Assembly (NCBI RefSeq): GCF_036634175.1
Contig: NZ_JAZIFX010000001.1
Coordinates: forward strand, 186,001 to 250,000
Length of the DNA: 64,000 bases
Reading direction: 5' to 3'
Source: Streptomyces sp. P9-A2
Lineage (GTDB): Bacteria; Actinomycetota; Actinomycetes; Streptomycetales; Streptomycetaceae
The position numbers and the translations under genes were made by a program. Below are positions 1-10,100 of this stretch, in pieces; positions within the stretch are counted from its first letter, which is position 1; every line of letters starts with the position of its first letter. Under the pieces are notes generated by a model that did not search any database, had not been told where the DNA came from, and saw only the letters and a program-made list of their open reading frames with translations.

Positions 1-810
1 GAGACGCAGTCCATCAAGGACGAGGCGGCGAAGCGGGGCGTCAAGCTGCTGACGGCCAACGCCCAGTCGCAGTTCTCCAAGCAGATCAGCGACGTCCAGG
101 ACCTGCTCGCCAAGGGCGTCGACCTGCTGGTCGTCGCGCCGCTCAACTCCGACGGCTGGGACCCGGTGCTGCAGGCCGCCGCCGCCAAGAAGGTCCCGAT
201 CGTCACGATCGACCGCAAGATCAACGCCACGGCCTGCGAGGACTACGTCTCCTTCATCGCCTCGGACTTCGTCGAGCAGGGCCGGCGCGCCGCCGACCTG
301 ATGATCGAGGCCACGGGCGGCAAGGGCGAGATCGCGATCCTGCTGGGCGCGGCCGGCAACAACGTCACCACCGAACGCACCAAGGGCTTCAAGGACCGCG
401 TGGCCGAGAAGGCTCCCGGCCTGAAGGTCGTCTCCGAGCAGACCGGTGACTTCGCCCGGGAGAAGGGCCAGCAGGTCACCGAGCAGCTCATCCAGTCCAA
501 GCCCGGTATCAAGGGCATCTACGCGGAGAACGACGAGATGGGCCTGGGCGCGGTGGCCGCGCTCAAGGGCGCGGGCAAGAAGGCCGGCGACGTCGAGATC
601 GTCACGGTCGACGGCACGCGCAACGCCGTGCAGGGCATCGTGGACGGCTGGATCACCGGCGTGGTCGAGTCCAACCCGCGGTTCGGCCCGCTGGCGTTCG
701 AGACGCTGGACACCTTCACCCAGGGCAAGGAAGTGGCCCAGGACATCATCATCGAGGACGGCGCCTACGACACCGGCAACGCCGAGCGGGACCTCGGCAG
801 GGCCTACTGA
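1..810 (+). CDS. ytfQ: Galactofuranose-type sugar-binding protein of ABC importer (5' end outside window)
   Basis: Extracellular solute-binding lipoprotein of the ribose/galactose type (periplasmic-binding fold I); the first residues and signal peptide lie before base 1. The visible 269 codons carry VVAPLNSDGWDPVL and VTIDRKI, then SDFVEQGR, TERTKGF, TGDFAREKG, IYAENDEMGLGA and VTVDGT. The order and wording of these blocks match my memory of E. coli YtfQ (galactofuranose binding) more closely than RbsB. It is the first of four co-directional importer genes; a GC hairpin follows the stop. Substrate is inferred; binding-protein family is secure. Confidence 0.85.
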   Translation, partial: ETQSIKDEAAKRGVKLLTANAQSQFSKQISDVQDLLAKGVDLLVVAPLNSDGWDPVLQAAAAKKVPIVTIDRKINATACEDYVSFIASDFVEQGRRAADLMIEATGGKGEIAILLGAAGNNVTTERTKGFKDRVAEKAPGLKVVSEQTGDFAREKGQQVTEQLIQSKPGIKGIYAENDEMGLGAVAALKGAGKKAGDVEIVTVDGTRNAVQGIVDGWITGVVESNPRFGPLAFETLDTFTQGKEVAQDIIIEDGAYDTGNAERDLGRAY

Positions 811-816
811 TCCCCC

Positions 817-846
817 GCGGGGCCCGGCCTTCCCGGCGGGCCCCGC
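817..846 (+). terminator. Intra-operon hairpin (partial terminator or mRNA stabiliser)
   Basis: GCGGGGCCCG and CGGGCCCCGC form a 10-bp perfect stem around a 10-base loop, 7 bases after the binding-protein stop and 45 bases before the ATPase start. There is no T-run. Such hairpins often let the binding protein be made in excess over the membrane subunits; that role is inferred. Confidence 0.55.
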
Positions 847-891
847 CACCACGTCACCCCTCACTTCCTGACCCACTTCCTGGAGGCACAG

Positions 892-2463
892 GTGGCTCCC
901 CCCGCCGAAGTCCTCGCCGTCCGCGGACTGAGCAAGACCTTCCCCGGCGTCCGGGCCCTGGACGACGTGGACCTGACCCTGCACCCGGGCGAGGTGCACG
1001 CCCTGATCGGCGAGAACGGCGCCGGCAAGTCGACCCTCATCAAGCTGCTCACCGGGGTCTACCGGCCCGACGCCGGTGACATCGTTTTCCAGGGCCGTGA
1101 CGTCTCCTTCGCCACTCCGCTGGAGGCGCAGAAGGCCGGGATCTCGACCATCTACCAAGAGGTCAACCTCATCCCGCTGCTGAGCGTGGCCCGCAACCTC
1201 TTCCTCGGCCGCGAGCCGCGCACCCGCTTCGGCCTGCTGGACTTCGCCCGCATGCACAAGGAGGCCGAGGAGACGCTGCGCGCCTACGGGGTCCGGGTGG
1301 ACGTCCGCCTGCCGCTGCGCGCCCTCGGGGTGGGCGCCCAGCAGATGGTCGCCCTGGCCCGCGCGGTGGCCACCGAGGCACGCGTGGTCATCATGGACGA
1401 ACCGACCTCCTCCCTCGAATCGCGGGAGGTCGAGACACTTTTCTCGGTGATCCGGCGGCTGCGCGACGACGGCATCGCGGTCGTCTACGTCAGTCACCGT
1501 CTGGACGAGCTGTACGCCGTGTGCGACACGGTCACCGTGCTGCGCGACGGACGCCGGGTCCATCACGGCCGGCTCGCCGACCTCGACCGTCTCTCCCTGG
1601 TGTCGACCATGCTGGGCCGGGAGCTGGGCGAGGTCCGCGAGGAGGGCCTGACCAAGTTCACCGGCGACCACCACGCGGCCGGCGCCCAGCCCGTACTTGA
1701 GGCACGGGATCTGACGGTCCCGCATCGGCTGCGGGGCGTGTCCGTTCAGATCCGGCCCGGCGAGGTCGTGGGGCTCGGCGGGCTCCTCGGATCCGGGCGG
1801 ACCGAGACGGCCAAGGCCATCGCCGGTGCGCTGGCGACGAGTTCGGGCCGGGTCGTGGTGGCCGGTGTGCCACTGCGCGGCGGGTCCACACCCGCCGCCA
1901 TCCGGGCCGGCGTCAGTCTGCTGCCCGAGGACCGCAAGAGCGAGGGCATCGTGCCCGGTCTCTCGGTCCGCGAGAACATCGCGCTGGCCGTGCTGCCCCG
2001 GCTGTCCCGCTTCGGCCTGGTCTCCGAGGCACGCGTCGACCGTGTCGTCGACACGTTCATCGAGCGGCTGCGCATCAAGGCGTCCTCACCGCACCAGAAG
2101 GTCGGTGAACTGTCCGGCGGCAACCAGCAGAAGGTGCTGCTCGCCCGCTGGCTGGCGATGAACCCCAAGGTGCTGCTGCTGGACGAGCCCACCCGGGGCA
2201 TCGACGTCGGGGCCAAGGCCGAGGTGCAAAAGCTCGTGGACGAACTGGCCGAGGACGGCCTGGCCGTCCTGCTCATCTCCTCCGATCCGGAGGAACTGAT
2301 CGAAGGGTCCGACCGCGTGGTCGTACTGAAGGACGGTGCGGTCGTCGGCGAGCTGGCCGGCGACGAGGTCACCGAGGACACACTCATGCGCACCATCGCC
2401 GGGCACGCCCCGGCCGGACACACGGCCGGGGCCGCTGCCGGGGAGGAGGCCGTCGATGGCTGA
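892..2463 (+). CDS. ytfR: Sugar ABC importer ATPase with two nucleotide-binding domains (YtfR/RbsA type)
   Basis: Cytoplasmic energy-coupling subunit, 523 aa, the usual length for RbsA/YtfR proteins. Domain 1 has Walker A GENGAGKST (about residue 41), a degenerate signature GAQQMVALARA and Walker B VVIMDEPTSSL. Domain 2 has the lysine-less Walker A GLLGSGRTE typical of this subfamily, signature LSGGNQQKVLLAR and Walker B VLLLDEPTRGID. The GTG start is preceded by GGAGG. Its stop overlaps the next permease start by 8 bases, indicating translational coupling. Confidence 0.93.
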   Translation: MAPPAEVLAVRGLSKTFPGVRALDDVDLTLHPGEVHALIGENGAGKSTLIKLLTGVYRPDAGDIVFQGRDVSFATPLEAQKAGISTIYQEVNLIPLLSVARNLFLGREPRTRFGLLDFARMHKEAEETLRAYGVRVDVRLPLRALGVGAQQMVALARAVATEARVVIMDEPTSSLESREVETLFSVIRRLRDDGIAVVYVSHRLDELYAVCDTVTVLRDGRRVHHGRLADLDRLSLVSTMLGRELGEVREEGLTKFTGDHHAAGAQPVLEARDLTVPHRLRGVSVQIRPGEVVGLGGLLGSGRTETAKAIAGALATSSGRVVVAGVPLRGGSTPAAIRAGVSLLPEDRKSEGIVPGLSVRENIALAVLPRLSRFGLVSEARVDRVVDTFIERLRIKASSPHQKVGELSGGNQQKVLLARWLAMNPKVLLLDEPTRGIDVGAKAEVQKLVDELAEDGLAVLLISSDPEELIEGSDRVVVLKDGAVVGELAGDEVTEDTLMRTIAGHAPAGHTAGAAAGEEAVDG

Positions 2464-3418
2464 AGCCGCCCTCCGCACCGCGCCACTGGACCGGACCCGC
2501 GTCCTGCGGTGGCTGCAGACCTACGGGGTCTACGCCGGCGTGGCGCTGCTCCTCGTCGTCAACATCGCCGTCACTCCGCACTTCCTGTCCTCGGAGAACT
2601 TCCGCACCCAGGCCGTGCAGGTGGCCCCCGTCATCATCGTCGCGATCGGGATGGCCCTGGTCATCGGCACCGAGGGCATCGACCTGTCGGTCGGTGCGGT
2701 GATGGCCCTCGCGGCGTCCGTGACGGCCCTCTACCTCGGCTACGGCCTCCTGCCGGCACTGCTGGTGGTGGCGGTGTTCGCCGCCGCGATCGGGCTGGCC
2801 AACGGGGCGCTGGTCGCCCTCGTCGGGGTACAGCCGATCGTGGCCACCCTGGCGCTCATGGTCGGCGGCCGGGGTCTCGCACTGGTGCTGCTGCCGCAGC
2901 TGGAGGAGCTGCGCAACCCGGGGCTCGCCTCCCTGGGCTCCGGTGCCGTGCTGGGCGTCCCGTACCTGATCCTCGTCGCGGCCGCCCTGGCACTGCTGGC
3001 GGCGTTCGTGGTGCGCCGCACCACGTTCGGACGCCAGCTCCTCGCCATCGGCGACAGCCGGCCCGCGGCGCAGCTGGCCGGCCTGCCGGTGCGGCGCGTG
3101 CTGATCATCGTGTACGTGCTGTGCGCGCTGCTCGCGGCCGTGGCGGGCGTCCTGGCCACCGCGCGGCTCCAGGCCAGCGACCCGACCTCGCTGGGCAATC
3201 TGATGGAACTGTCCGCCATCACCGCCGTCGTGGTCGGCGGAACCCCGCTGACCGGCGGCCGGGTCAACATCGCCGGCACCGTGGCGGGAGCCGTCCTCAT
3301 CCAGCTGCTCACCGCCACCCTCATCAAGCACGACCTGCCGCCGTCGTGGACCCAGATCGCGCAGGCCATAGTGATCGTGTGCGCGGTCTACGCGGCACGG
3401 GGACGGGGGAAGCGATGA
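2456..3418 (+). CDS. ytfT: Sugar ABC importer permease 1 (YtfT type)
   Basis: Polytopic inner-membrane permease, 320 aa, BPD_transp_2 family. About eight to ten hydrophobic segments follow a short N-terminal tail; the family loop EGIDLSVGAVMAL, the mid block VGVQPIVATLALMVGGRG and the C-terminal VVVGGTPLTGGRVN are clear and read like YtfT. The ATG at 2456 lies inside the ATPase gene end, and the stop overlaps the next ATG as ATGA. A longer upstream reading frame is open, but the overlap and the normal permease N-terminus favour this start. Confidence 0.9.
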   Translation: MAEAALRTAPLDRTRVLRWLQTYGVYAGVALLLVVNIAVTPHFLSSENFRTQAVQVAPVIIVAIGMALVIGTEGIDLSVGAVMALAASVTALYLGYGLLPALLVVAVFAAAIGLANGALVALVGVQPIVATLALMVGGRGLALVLLPQLEELRNPGLASLGSGAVLGVPYLILVAAALALLAAFVVRRTTFGRQLLAIGDSRPAAQLAGLPVRRVLIIVYVLCALLAAVAGVLATARLQASDPTSLGNLMELSAITAVVVGGTPLTGGRVNIAGTVAGAVLIQLLTATLIKHDLPPSWTQIAQAIVIVCAVYAARGRGKR

Positions 3419-4449
3419 CCGCCACGAAGACGGACGTGCCCGTGACCGCCGTGGGCGGCGAACCGCCGAGGAGCGCCGGGTCCGAGGGCTCCGCGCGCAA
3501 GGAGCGGCTGAGCGGCCTGGTCCAGCAGCACGGGGCGCTGGCCGTACTGGTGATCGTCTCCCTGGTGGCGTCGTTCAGCTTCGACTCCTTCGCCACCGGG
3601 GACAACGTCGGCAACATGGCGACGAGTTCGGCGTTCCTGGCGATCGTCGCGCTCGGGATGACCTTCGTCATCATCACCGGGGGCATCGACCTGTCGGTCG
3701 GCTCCCTGTTCGCCCTGGGCGGTGTCCTGGCGGCCTGGGGATCGCGGCACGGAACTCTGGTGGCGCTGCTGCTGCCCCTGGTGGTGTGCGGCGGGATCGG
3801 CGTGGTCAACGGGCTGCTGGTGGCCCGTTCCCGGCTGGCGCCGTTCATCGTCACCCTGGCGTCGATGCTCGGGGCGCGCGGTCTGATGCTGGCCCTCACC
3901 GACGAGGGCGCCGAGACGTATCTGATCGGCAAGGGCTCCTTCCTCGCCGAACTCGGCCAGGGCACCACCTTCGGCGTCGGCAACCCGGTGTGGATCACCC
4001 TGGCGCTGTTCGCCGCGGGCGCCGTCGCACTGCGCCGCACCCGCTTCGGGCAGCATGTGTACGCGGTCGGCGGCAACGAGGACGCCGCGGCCCTGATGGG
4101 CACTCCGGTGGACCGTACGAAGATCCTCGTCTACACGCTGTCCGGACTGCTGGCCGGTCTTGCGGGCGCGCTGAACGCGGCGTGGCTCGCCTCCGGGGTG
4201 ACCATCCTCGGCAACGGGATGGAACTCGAGGCCATCGCCGCCGTCGTGATCGGCGGCACCTTGCTCACCGGCGGCCTCGGTTTCGTCAGCGGCTCCCTGG
4301 TGGGCGTCCTGCTGCTCAAGGTGATCCAGAACGTCATCAACCAGATCGGCTCCCTGGACTCCTCCTACCAGCAGGTCGTCAGCGGCGCCTTCCTGGCCGT
4401 CGTGGTCGTCGCCCAGACCTGGCTGGGCCGCAGACGCCAGTTGCTCTGA
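3415..4449 (+). CDS. yjfF: Sugar ABC importer permease 2 (YjfF type)
   Basis: Second BPD_transp_2 permease, 344 aa, starting in an ATGA overlap with the first. Key blocks GMTFVIITGGIDLSVGS, RTRFGQHVYAVGGN, AALMG and VVIGGTLLTGGLG resemble E. coli YjfF. Two different permeases plus one dual ATPase is the arrangement of the YtfQRT-YjfF galactofuranose importer, whereas ribose importers normally use one permease as a homodimer. An N-terminal hydrophilic extension of about 45 residues precedes the first membrane helix. Confidence 0.9.
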   Translation: MTATKTDVPVTAVGGEPPRSAGSEGSARKERLSGLVQQHGALAVLVIVSLVASFSFDSFATGDNVGNMATSSAFLAIVALGMTFVIITGGIDLSVGSLFALGGVLAAWGSRHGTLVALLLPLVVCGGIGVVNGLLVARSRLAPFIVTLASMLGARGLMLALTDEGAETYLIGKGSFLAELGQGTTFGVGNPVWITLALFAAGAVALRRTRFGQHVYAVGGNEDAAALMGTPVDRTKILVYTLSGLLAGLAGALNAAWLASGVTILGNGMELEAIAAVVIGGTLLTGGLGFVSGSLVGVLLLKVIQNVINQIGSLDSSYQQVVSGAFLAVVVVAQTWLGRRRQLL

Positions 4450-4454
4450 AGCTC

Positions 4455-4497
4455 CGGACACGGCAGCCCTCCCTCCCCGGACCGGCTGCCGTGTCCG
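4455..4497 (+). terminator. Terminator after importer operon
   Basis: A perfect 14-bp stem CGGACACGGCAGCC / GGCTGCCGTGTCCG encloses a 15-base loop and is followed by TCTTTC. It starts 6 bases after the last importer stop, so the downstream glycosidase probably has its own promoter. Confidence 0.75.
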
Positions 4498-4515
4498 TCT
4501 TTCGGGGCGGCCGGC

Positions 4516-4560
4516 TCCCGCGCACACGCACGGGAACCGGCGGTCCCGCGCACACGCACG
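4516..4560 (+). repeat. Pair of 17-bp direct repeats before GH2 gene
   Basis: TCCCGCGCACACGCACG occurs exactly twice, at 4516-4532 and 4544-4560, 28 bases start to start. The pair lies between the importer terminator and the GH2 ribosome-binding site at about 4579. It could be a paired regulator site or a simple duplication. Confidence 0.6.
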
Positions 4561-4590
4561 TGTACCGCCCCCACTCTCCGAGGAGGCACG

Positions 4591-6954
4591 ATGCGTCGAA
4601 TACCCGTACCGCGTCCACCGGTTCACGGGCCAGGACACCGGCGGTGGTGGGTCACCACCGCGCTGATGGTGCTGGCCCTGTTCGGCTCCGCGGCCCTCAC
4701 CGGGTCCGCCACCGCTACTGCCGCACCCCAGGCGTGGACGCCCAGACCCGCGCCGATGACCACCCCCTGGACCAACCAGGTCCCCGTCGACACACCCCTG
4801 CCCGAGTACCCCCGCCCCCAGCTCACCCGCCCCGACTGGGCCAATCTCAACGGCATCTGGGACTTCGCCGTCACCTCGGCCGACGCCGGCCGGCCGGCGT
4901 CGTTCCCCGAGCAGATCCGGGTGCCGTTCGTGGCCGAGTCCGCGCTGTCCGGCGTCCAGCGCCGGATCACGCAGAACGACAAGCTCTGGTACAAGCGCAC
5001 CTTCACCGTGCCGTCCGGCTGGGACGGCCGCCGGGTGCAGCTCCACTTCGGCGCCAGTGACTGGCGCACGACCGTGTGGGTCAACGACCGGCAGGCCGGC
5101 GCGCCGCACAGCGGCGGCTTCGACGCGTTCTCCTACGACATCACCGACCTGCTCGGCAGTGGCACCAACACCGTCGTCGTCTCCGTGTGGGACCCGACCC
5201 AGACCGGCGGTCAGGCCGTGGGCAAGCAGCGGATCAACGACGTGACACCGCATCCGGGCGGTGGCATCTTCTACACCGCCGCGTCCGGCATCTGGCAGAC
5301 GGTGTGGCTCGAACCCACGGCGCCCGCGCACATCACCCGCCTCGACATGGTTCCCGACCTGGTGAACAACCGGCTCAAGGTCACGGTGCGGGGCGCCGGG
5401 ACGAACGGCCACCAGGCCCGGATCACCGTCTCCACCGGCGGCAGCACGGTGGGCACCGCCACCGGCCCCGTCGGCAGCGAGTTCACCGTGCCGGTGCCCT
5501 CCGCACGGCGGTGGACCCCGGACGATCCCTTCCTCTACGACGTACGGGCGGATCTGCTCTCCGGCGGCACGACGGCCGACTCCGTCGGCAGCTACACCGG
5601 GATGCGCTCCGTCGGTGTCGCCCGCGTCGGGGGTGTCCTGCGTCCCGTCCTCAACGGCGAGTTCGTCTTCCAGACCGGCACCCTGGACCAGGGCTACTGG
5701 CCGGACGGCATCTACACCGCGCCCAGCGACGCCGCCCTCCGGTACGACCTGCAGAAGCACAAGGACCTCGGCTTCAACATGGTCCGCAAGCACATCAAGG
5801 TGGAGTCTCAGCGCTGGTTCTACCACGCGGACCGGCTCGGCCTGCTGGTGTGGCAGGACATGCCGTCCATGGACCTGCGCACACCGGACGCGGCCGCCCG
5901 TACCCAGTGGGAGACCGAGTACGACCGCGTCATCGACCAGCACCGCAGCTCGCCCTCGGTGGTGATGTGGGTCAACCAGAACGAGGGCTGGGGCCAGTAC
6001 GACCAGGCCCGCATCGCGAACGAGGTGAAGGCGTACGACCCGTCCCGCCTGGTGAACAATATGAGCGGTGTCAACTGCTGCGGCTCCGTCGACGGCGGCA
6101 ACGGGGACGTCGTCGACCACCACGTCTACGTCGGTCCCGGCACCACGGTGCCCGACGCCGGCCGGGCGGCCGTCCTCGGCGAGTACGGGGGCCTCGGGCT
6201 GAAGGTGCCCGGTCACGAGTGGTATCCCGGCGGCGGGTTCAGCTACGAGGACCAGCCGGACGCGGCTCACCTCGACAACCGGTTCGTCGGCCTGCTGGAC
6301 GCGATCCGCGAGGTACGGCTGCCACGGGGCCTGTCCGGCGCGGTCTACACCGAGATCACCGACGTGGAGAACGAGGCCAACGGCCTGCTCACCTACGACC
6401 GTCAGGTCGTGAAGGTCGACGAGGCACGGGTGAGGGCCGCCAACCGCGCCCTGATCGACGCGTCCCGATCGCCGTCTGCACCCGTCACCCTGCCGGCCGG
6501 CCAGTACCGGTCCCTCGGTGTGACGACACCGGGGTTGGCGAACCGGTATGTGCGCCACCAGGACGGCGCGGTGTTCACCGAGGCCGTGGACGGCGGCAGC
6601 AGTGCGCTGCTGAAGAACGACGCCACCTGGAGGATCGTCCCCGGCCTCGCCGACGGCTCCTGCTACTCGTTCAAGTCGCGGAACTATCCCGGCGAGTATC
6701 TGCGGCACCGCGATTACCGCGTGTACAAGGAGTCCGGCAGCGGCGACCTGTTCCGGGCGGACGCCACCTTCTGCCCGGTACGCGGCGCGAACGGGGCGGT
6801 ACGGCTGTCCGCCCACAACTTCCCCGAGCAGTATCTGCGCCACTACGACGCCCGGTTGTGGCTGGCCACCCCGGGCGGTACGCACACCTGGGACAGTCCC
6901 GCTCTGTTCACGGAGGACACCACCTGGACCGTGGCGGCGCCCTGGGCACCGTGA
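4591..6954 (+). CDS. Secreted GH2 glycosidase with C-terminal AbfB (CBM42-like) domain
   Basis: 787 aa exported enzyme: arginine-rich start, hydrophobic stretch VTTALMVLALFGSAALTG and an Ala-rich cleavage region. Residues about 60-620 are GH2 (sugar-binding, Ig-like and TIM-barrel domains); the acid/base Glu is in NQNEGWG (about 465) and the likely nucleophile in GEYGG (about 531). Residues about 635-787 form an AbfB domain with repeated RYVRH / EYLRH / QYLRH motifs, a family that binds arabinofuranose side chains. RBS GAGGAGG precedes the ATG. Context with a YtfQRT-YjfF importer suggests beta-galactofuranosidase or alpha-arabinofuranosidase activity rather than beta-galactosidase; this is inference. 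Confidence 0.88.
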   Translation: MRRIPVPRPPVHGPGHRRWWVTTALMVLALFGSAALTGSATATAAPQAWTPRPAPMTTPWTNQVPVDTPLPEYPRPQLTRPDWANLNGIWDFAVTSADAGRPASFPEQIRVPFVAESALSGVQRRITQNDKLWYKRTFTVPSGWDGRRVQLHFGASDWRTTVWVNDRQAGAPHSGGFDAFSYDITDLLGSGTNTVVVSVWDPTQTGGQAVGKQRINDVTPHPGGGIFYTAASGIWQTVWLEPTAPAHITRLDMVPDLVNNRLKVTVRGAGTNGHQARITVSTGGSTVGTATGPVGSEFTVPVPSARRWTPDDPFLYDVRADLLSGGTTADSVGSYTGMRSVGVARVGGVLRPVLNGEFVFQTGTLDQGYWPDGIYTAPSDAALRYDLQKHKDLGFNMVRKHIKVESQRWFYHADRLGLLVWQDMPSMDLRTPDAAARTQWETEYDRVIDQHRSSPSVVMWVNQNEGWGQYDQARIANEVKAYDPSRLVNNMSGVNCCGSVDGGNGDVVDHHVYVGPGTTVPDAGRAAVLGEYGGLGLKVPGHEWYPGGGFSYEDQPDAAHLDNRFVGLLDAIREVRLPRGLSGAVYTEITDVENEANGLLTYDRQVVKVDEARVRAANRALIDASRSPSAPVTLPAGQYRSLGVTTPGLANRYVRHQDGAVFTEAVDGGSSALLKNDATWRIVPGLADGSCYSFKSRNYPGEYLRHRDYRVYKESGSGDLFRADATFCPVRGANGAVRLSAHNFPEQYLRHYDARLWLATPGGTHTWDSPALFTEDTTWTVAAPWAP

Positions 6955-7039
6955 GCGGTGTGCGGCACCCGGGGTGACGGGCGGTGGCGGTCCCCGGTCC
7001 GTCACCGCCCGCGCGTCCCGGGCGGTGCTCCCCGACGGA

Positions 7040-7077
7040 GGGAGGGTGCGGATGCCGGACGGCATCCGCACCCTCCC
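7040..7077. terminator. Bidirectional terminator between convergent GH2 genes
   Basis: A perfect 17-bp stem (7040-7056 with 7061-7077) closes a GGAC tetraloop, lying between two converging stops. It lacks a strong T-run on either strand, usual for Streptomyces. Confidence 0.85.
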
Positions 7078-7131
7078 GCTACCGCCGGGACCGTCGGCAG
7101 GCGCGGTCGCCCGTGCCTGCCGACAACCCGC

Positions 7132-10100
7132 CTACGGCTTCTCCCGGTCGTGCAGGGCGCTCACCTCCTCGGCGGTGAGCGCCCTGTCGTACGCGTGGAC
7201 CTCGTCCACCGCGCCGTCCCAGAAGTCGGTGTCGCCGCCGTTCCACTGGGCGCGGCCCACGGCGAGCGGTCCGGAGCCGACGTAGGCGGGGCCGGCGGTG
7301 GAGGTCGCCGCCGGTTCGCCGTCGACGTAGAGGTCGATCTCGCCCCGCGCGTCGTCACGGACACCGACGAGGTGGTACCAGCGGCCCGTGTCCGGCTTCG
7401 TCTCCAGCCGGGCGCGCTTCCCGTCGGGGGTGCTGAAGGCGAAGGCGCCCTGCCCGTACTGCAGGTAGAAGGGGCTGGCCTGGCGCCGCCCGTCCTGACT
7501 GATCGCGGTGGCGTAGTTGCCGGGGAGCGAGTCGAGCCTGACCCAGCCGGCGACGGAGTAGCTGCCGGTGGTGTCGAGCACGGGGCCGTCGGTCTCGGCG
7601 TGCTGCCCCTGCCCGTCGAACTCGAGCGCGCTGCCGCTGACGCCGGGGGTCCAGCCGGCGCCTCCGGTGAGCGTCAGGGGCTTGCCGTTGGGGCCGCCGT
7701 CCTTCGCGGTCGTGCCGGTGCCCTCGTCGAGGGTCCAGTGGCCGCCGCCCTTCAGCTGCTCCCGCTCGCCCGCGGCGGCGCCGGCCGCGATGACCTTACG
7801 GTTGGCCTCGCGCACCCGGACCGGGTCGACCTTGATCTCCCGGCGGTCGTAGGTGTAGAGGCCGTTGAGCTCGTTCTCCAGGTCGGTGATTTGTGTGTAC
7901 ACCGAACCGGAGAGTTCGGCGGCGGCCTGGTCGAGGTAGAACCGCTCGGTGTTCTCCACGTACTTGCGGGTCAGCGCCTCCTTGTCGGCGACCCCGCTGT
8001 AGATCACCGTCGGCGTGCCCGGCCACATGTGGCCCGGGGTGCGCAGGGTGAAGCCGCCGTGCTCGCCGTCCATGGCCGCCCGGTGGTCGGGGAACGGCGG
8101 GTCGTCGTTGTTGTAGTCGTGGTGGTCGATGATGTCGCCCTTGCCCGAGTCACCCTTGGAGTTGCAGCAGTTGACACCGCTGTGGGCGTTGACGACGCGG
8201 GAGGGGTCGGCGGCCTTCACCGACTCGGCGATGCGACCGCTCTCCTCGCGGTTCCACTCGCCCCAGCCCTCGTTGAAAACGATCCAGCCGATGACCGAGG
8301 GCGAGTTGTGGTGCTGGCGCATCATCTCGCGGCCCTGGTCGACGAAGGCCTTCTGGCCGGTCTCGTTGGTGATGTTCCCGGAGACGAAGTCCTGCCAGAC
8401 CAGCAGGCCGAGCTTGTCGGCGTGGTAGAACCAGCGCGCCGGCTCCACCTTGATGTGCTTGCGGACGGCGTTGAACCCGAGCTTCTTGTGCGCCTCGAGG
8501 TCGAAGGCCAGCGCCTTGTCGCTGGGGGCGGTGTAGAGGCCGTCGGGCCAGAAGCCCTGGTCGAGGGTGGCGAGGGAGAAGACGGGCTTCCCGTTGAGCA
8601 CCAGCTTCTGGTAGCCGCCGACCTCCTCGATCCCGATCTCGCGCATGCCGAAGTAACTGCCGACCCTGTCGGCCGACCTGCCGTCGGTCAGTCTGACGTC
8701 GAGGTCGTAGAGGTAGGGGTCGTCGGGGCTCCACAGGTGCTGTTTCTTCACGGGGAGGTGGAGCCGGCGGTTGGCGGGCCCGCTGGCCTTGCCGACGACC
8801 TTCCCCCGGGCGTCGCGGGCGACGGCCTCCACGCGCGCCTTCCCGGAGGCGCCCTCGGACTCGACGGTCACCGCCAGGCTGCTGGTGTCGATGTCGGGCG
8901 TGGTGACGACGTTGTCGATGGCCGTGTCGGCGACGGGCTCCATCCAGACCGTCTGCCAGATCCCGGACGACTGGGTGTAGAAGATGCCGCTGGGGCTGGT
9001 GTGCTGCTTGCCCGTCGGCTGGTCGGCGCCGCCGGTGTCGGTGACCGCGACCACGACCTCCTGCGCTCCTCTGTCCTTGAGCGCGTCGGTGATGTCGGCG
9101 CTGAACGCGGTGTAGCCACCGGTGTGTTCGGCGACCTTCTTGCCGTTGACCCAGACGCGGGCCTGGTAGTCCACGGCGCCGAAGTGGAGCTTCAGCCGCT
9201 TGCCCTGGCCGACCTTCCAGTTCTTCGGCACTTCGACGAGCCTGCGGTAGAACATGTGGTCCTCGTGCCGTTCGAGCCCGGACAGCTGGGACTCGACGGG
9301 GAACGGCACGGTGATCTTCTCGTTCAGGTTCCTGCCGAAGACCGGCTGCTCGCCCGCCTTCGCGCCGCTGAACTGCCAGGTCCCGTTGAGGTTCTTCCAC
9401 TGGGAGCGCACCTGCTGCGGCCGGGGGTGCTCCGGCAGCGGGTTCTTCCTGTCCAGCTTGTCGGCCCACGGTGTGGTGAGCCGGTGACCGGAGGCGTTCG
9501 TGGCGTAGCGGACGATCCGGGGCACGGTCCTGCCGCCTGCCGTCAGCCCGCCTTCGCCGTCGTAGGTGAACCGGACCTGCTGGTTCTTCTGGACGGGCTT
9601 CGAGAGCGTGACGAGGAGGGAGGTACGGTCGCCGGGTACGGCCTTCACCGACGTGACCGGCATGGCGGTCGTGTCGGCCTCGATCTTCAGGTGCTCCGCG
9701 ACCTCGTCGAGGTCACCGACCCGTTCCTCGAAGCGGGCGCGCAGCCGCTTCCCGTCCTCGGCGACCGACAGGTCCACCGGAAAGACCTCGAAGCCTGCGG
9801 GCGGTGTGAACGCCGACTCGGGGACGAGTTGCTTGGGCGTCGTCGGGCTCGACCAGCGCAGGAACATGTTCGACCCGCCGAGGTCCTGGAACATCTCCAG
9901 CCGGAAGGTGTGCTTCTCACCGGCGGCCAGCCTGATCGGCTCGCTGGTCTGCTCCCTGTCCCAGTCCGGCTCCCAGTGGTCGATGACCGGCTTGTCGTCG
10001 ACGAAGAGGCGGAATCCGTTGTCGCCGGTGGCGTGGAACGTGTAGTCGCCGGTCGCCGGTGCCTCGATCTGCCCCGTCCAGCGGGCGGTCGTGTGCTCCG

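Noticed and set aside
3388..7071. A 1227-codon open frame on the minus strand opposite importer and GH2 genes
   Set aside because: It is a shadow frame made by GC-rich codon bias; it has no family match, and both strands of strong real genes lie over it.
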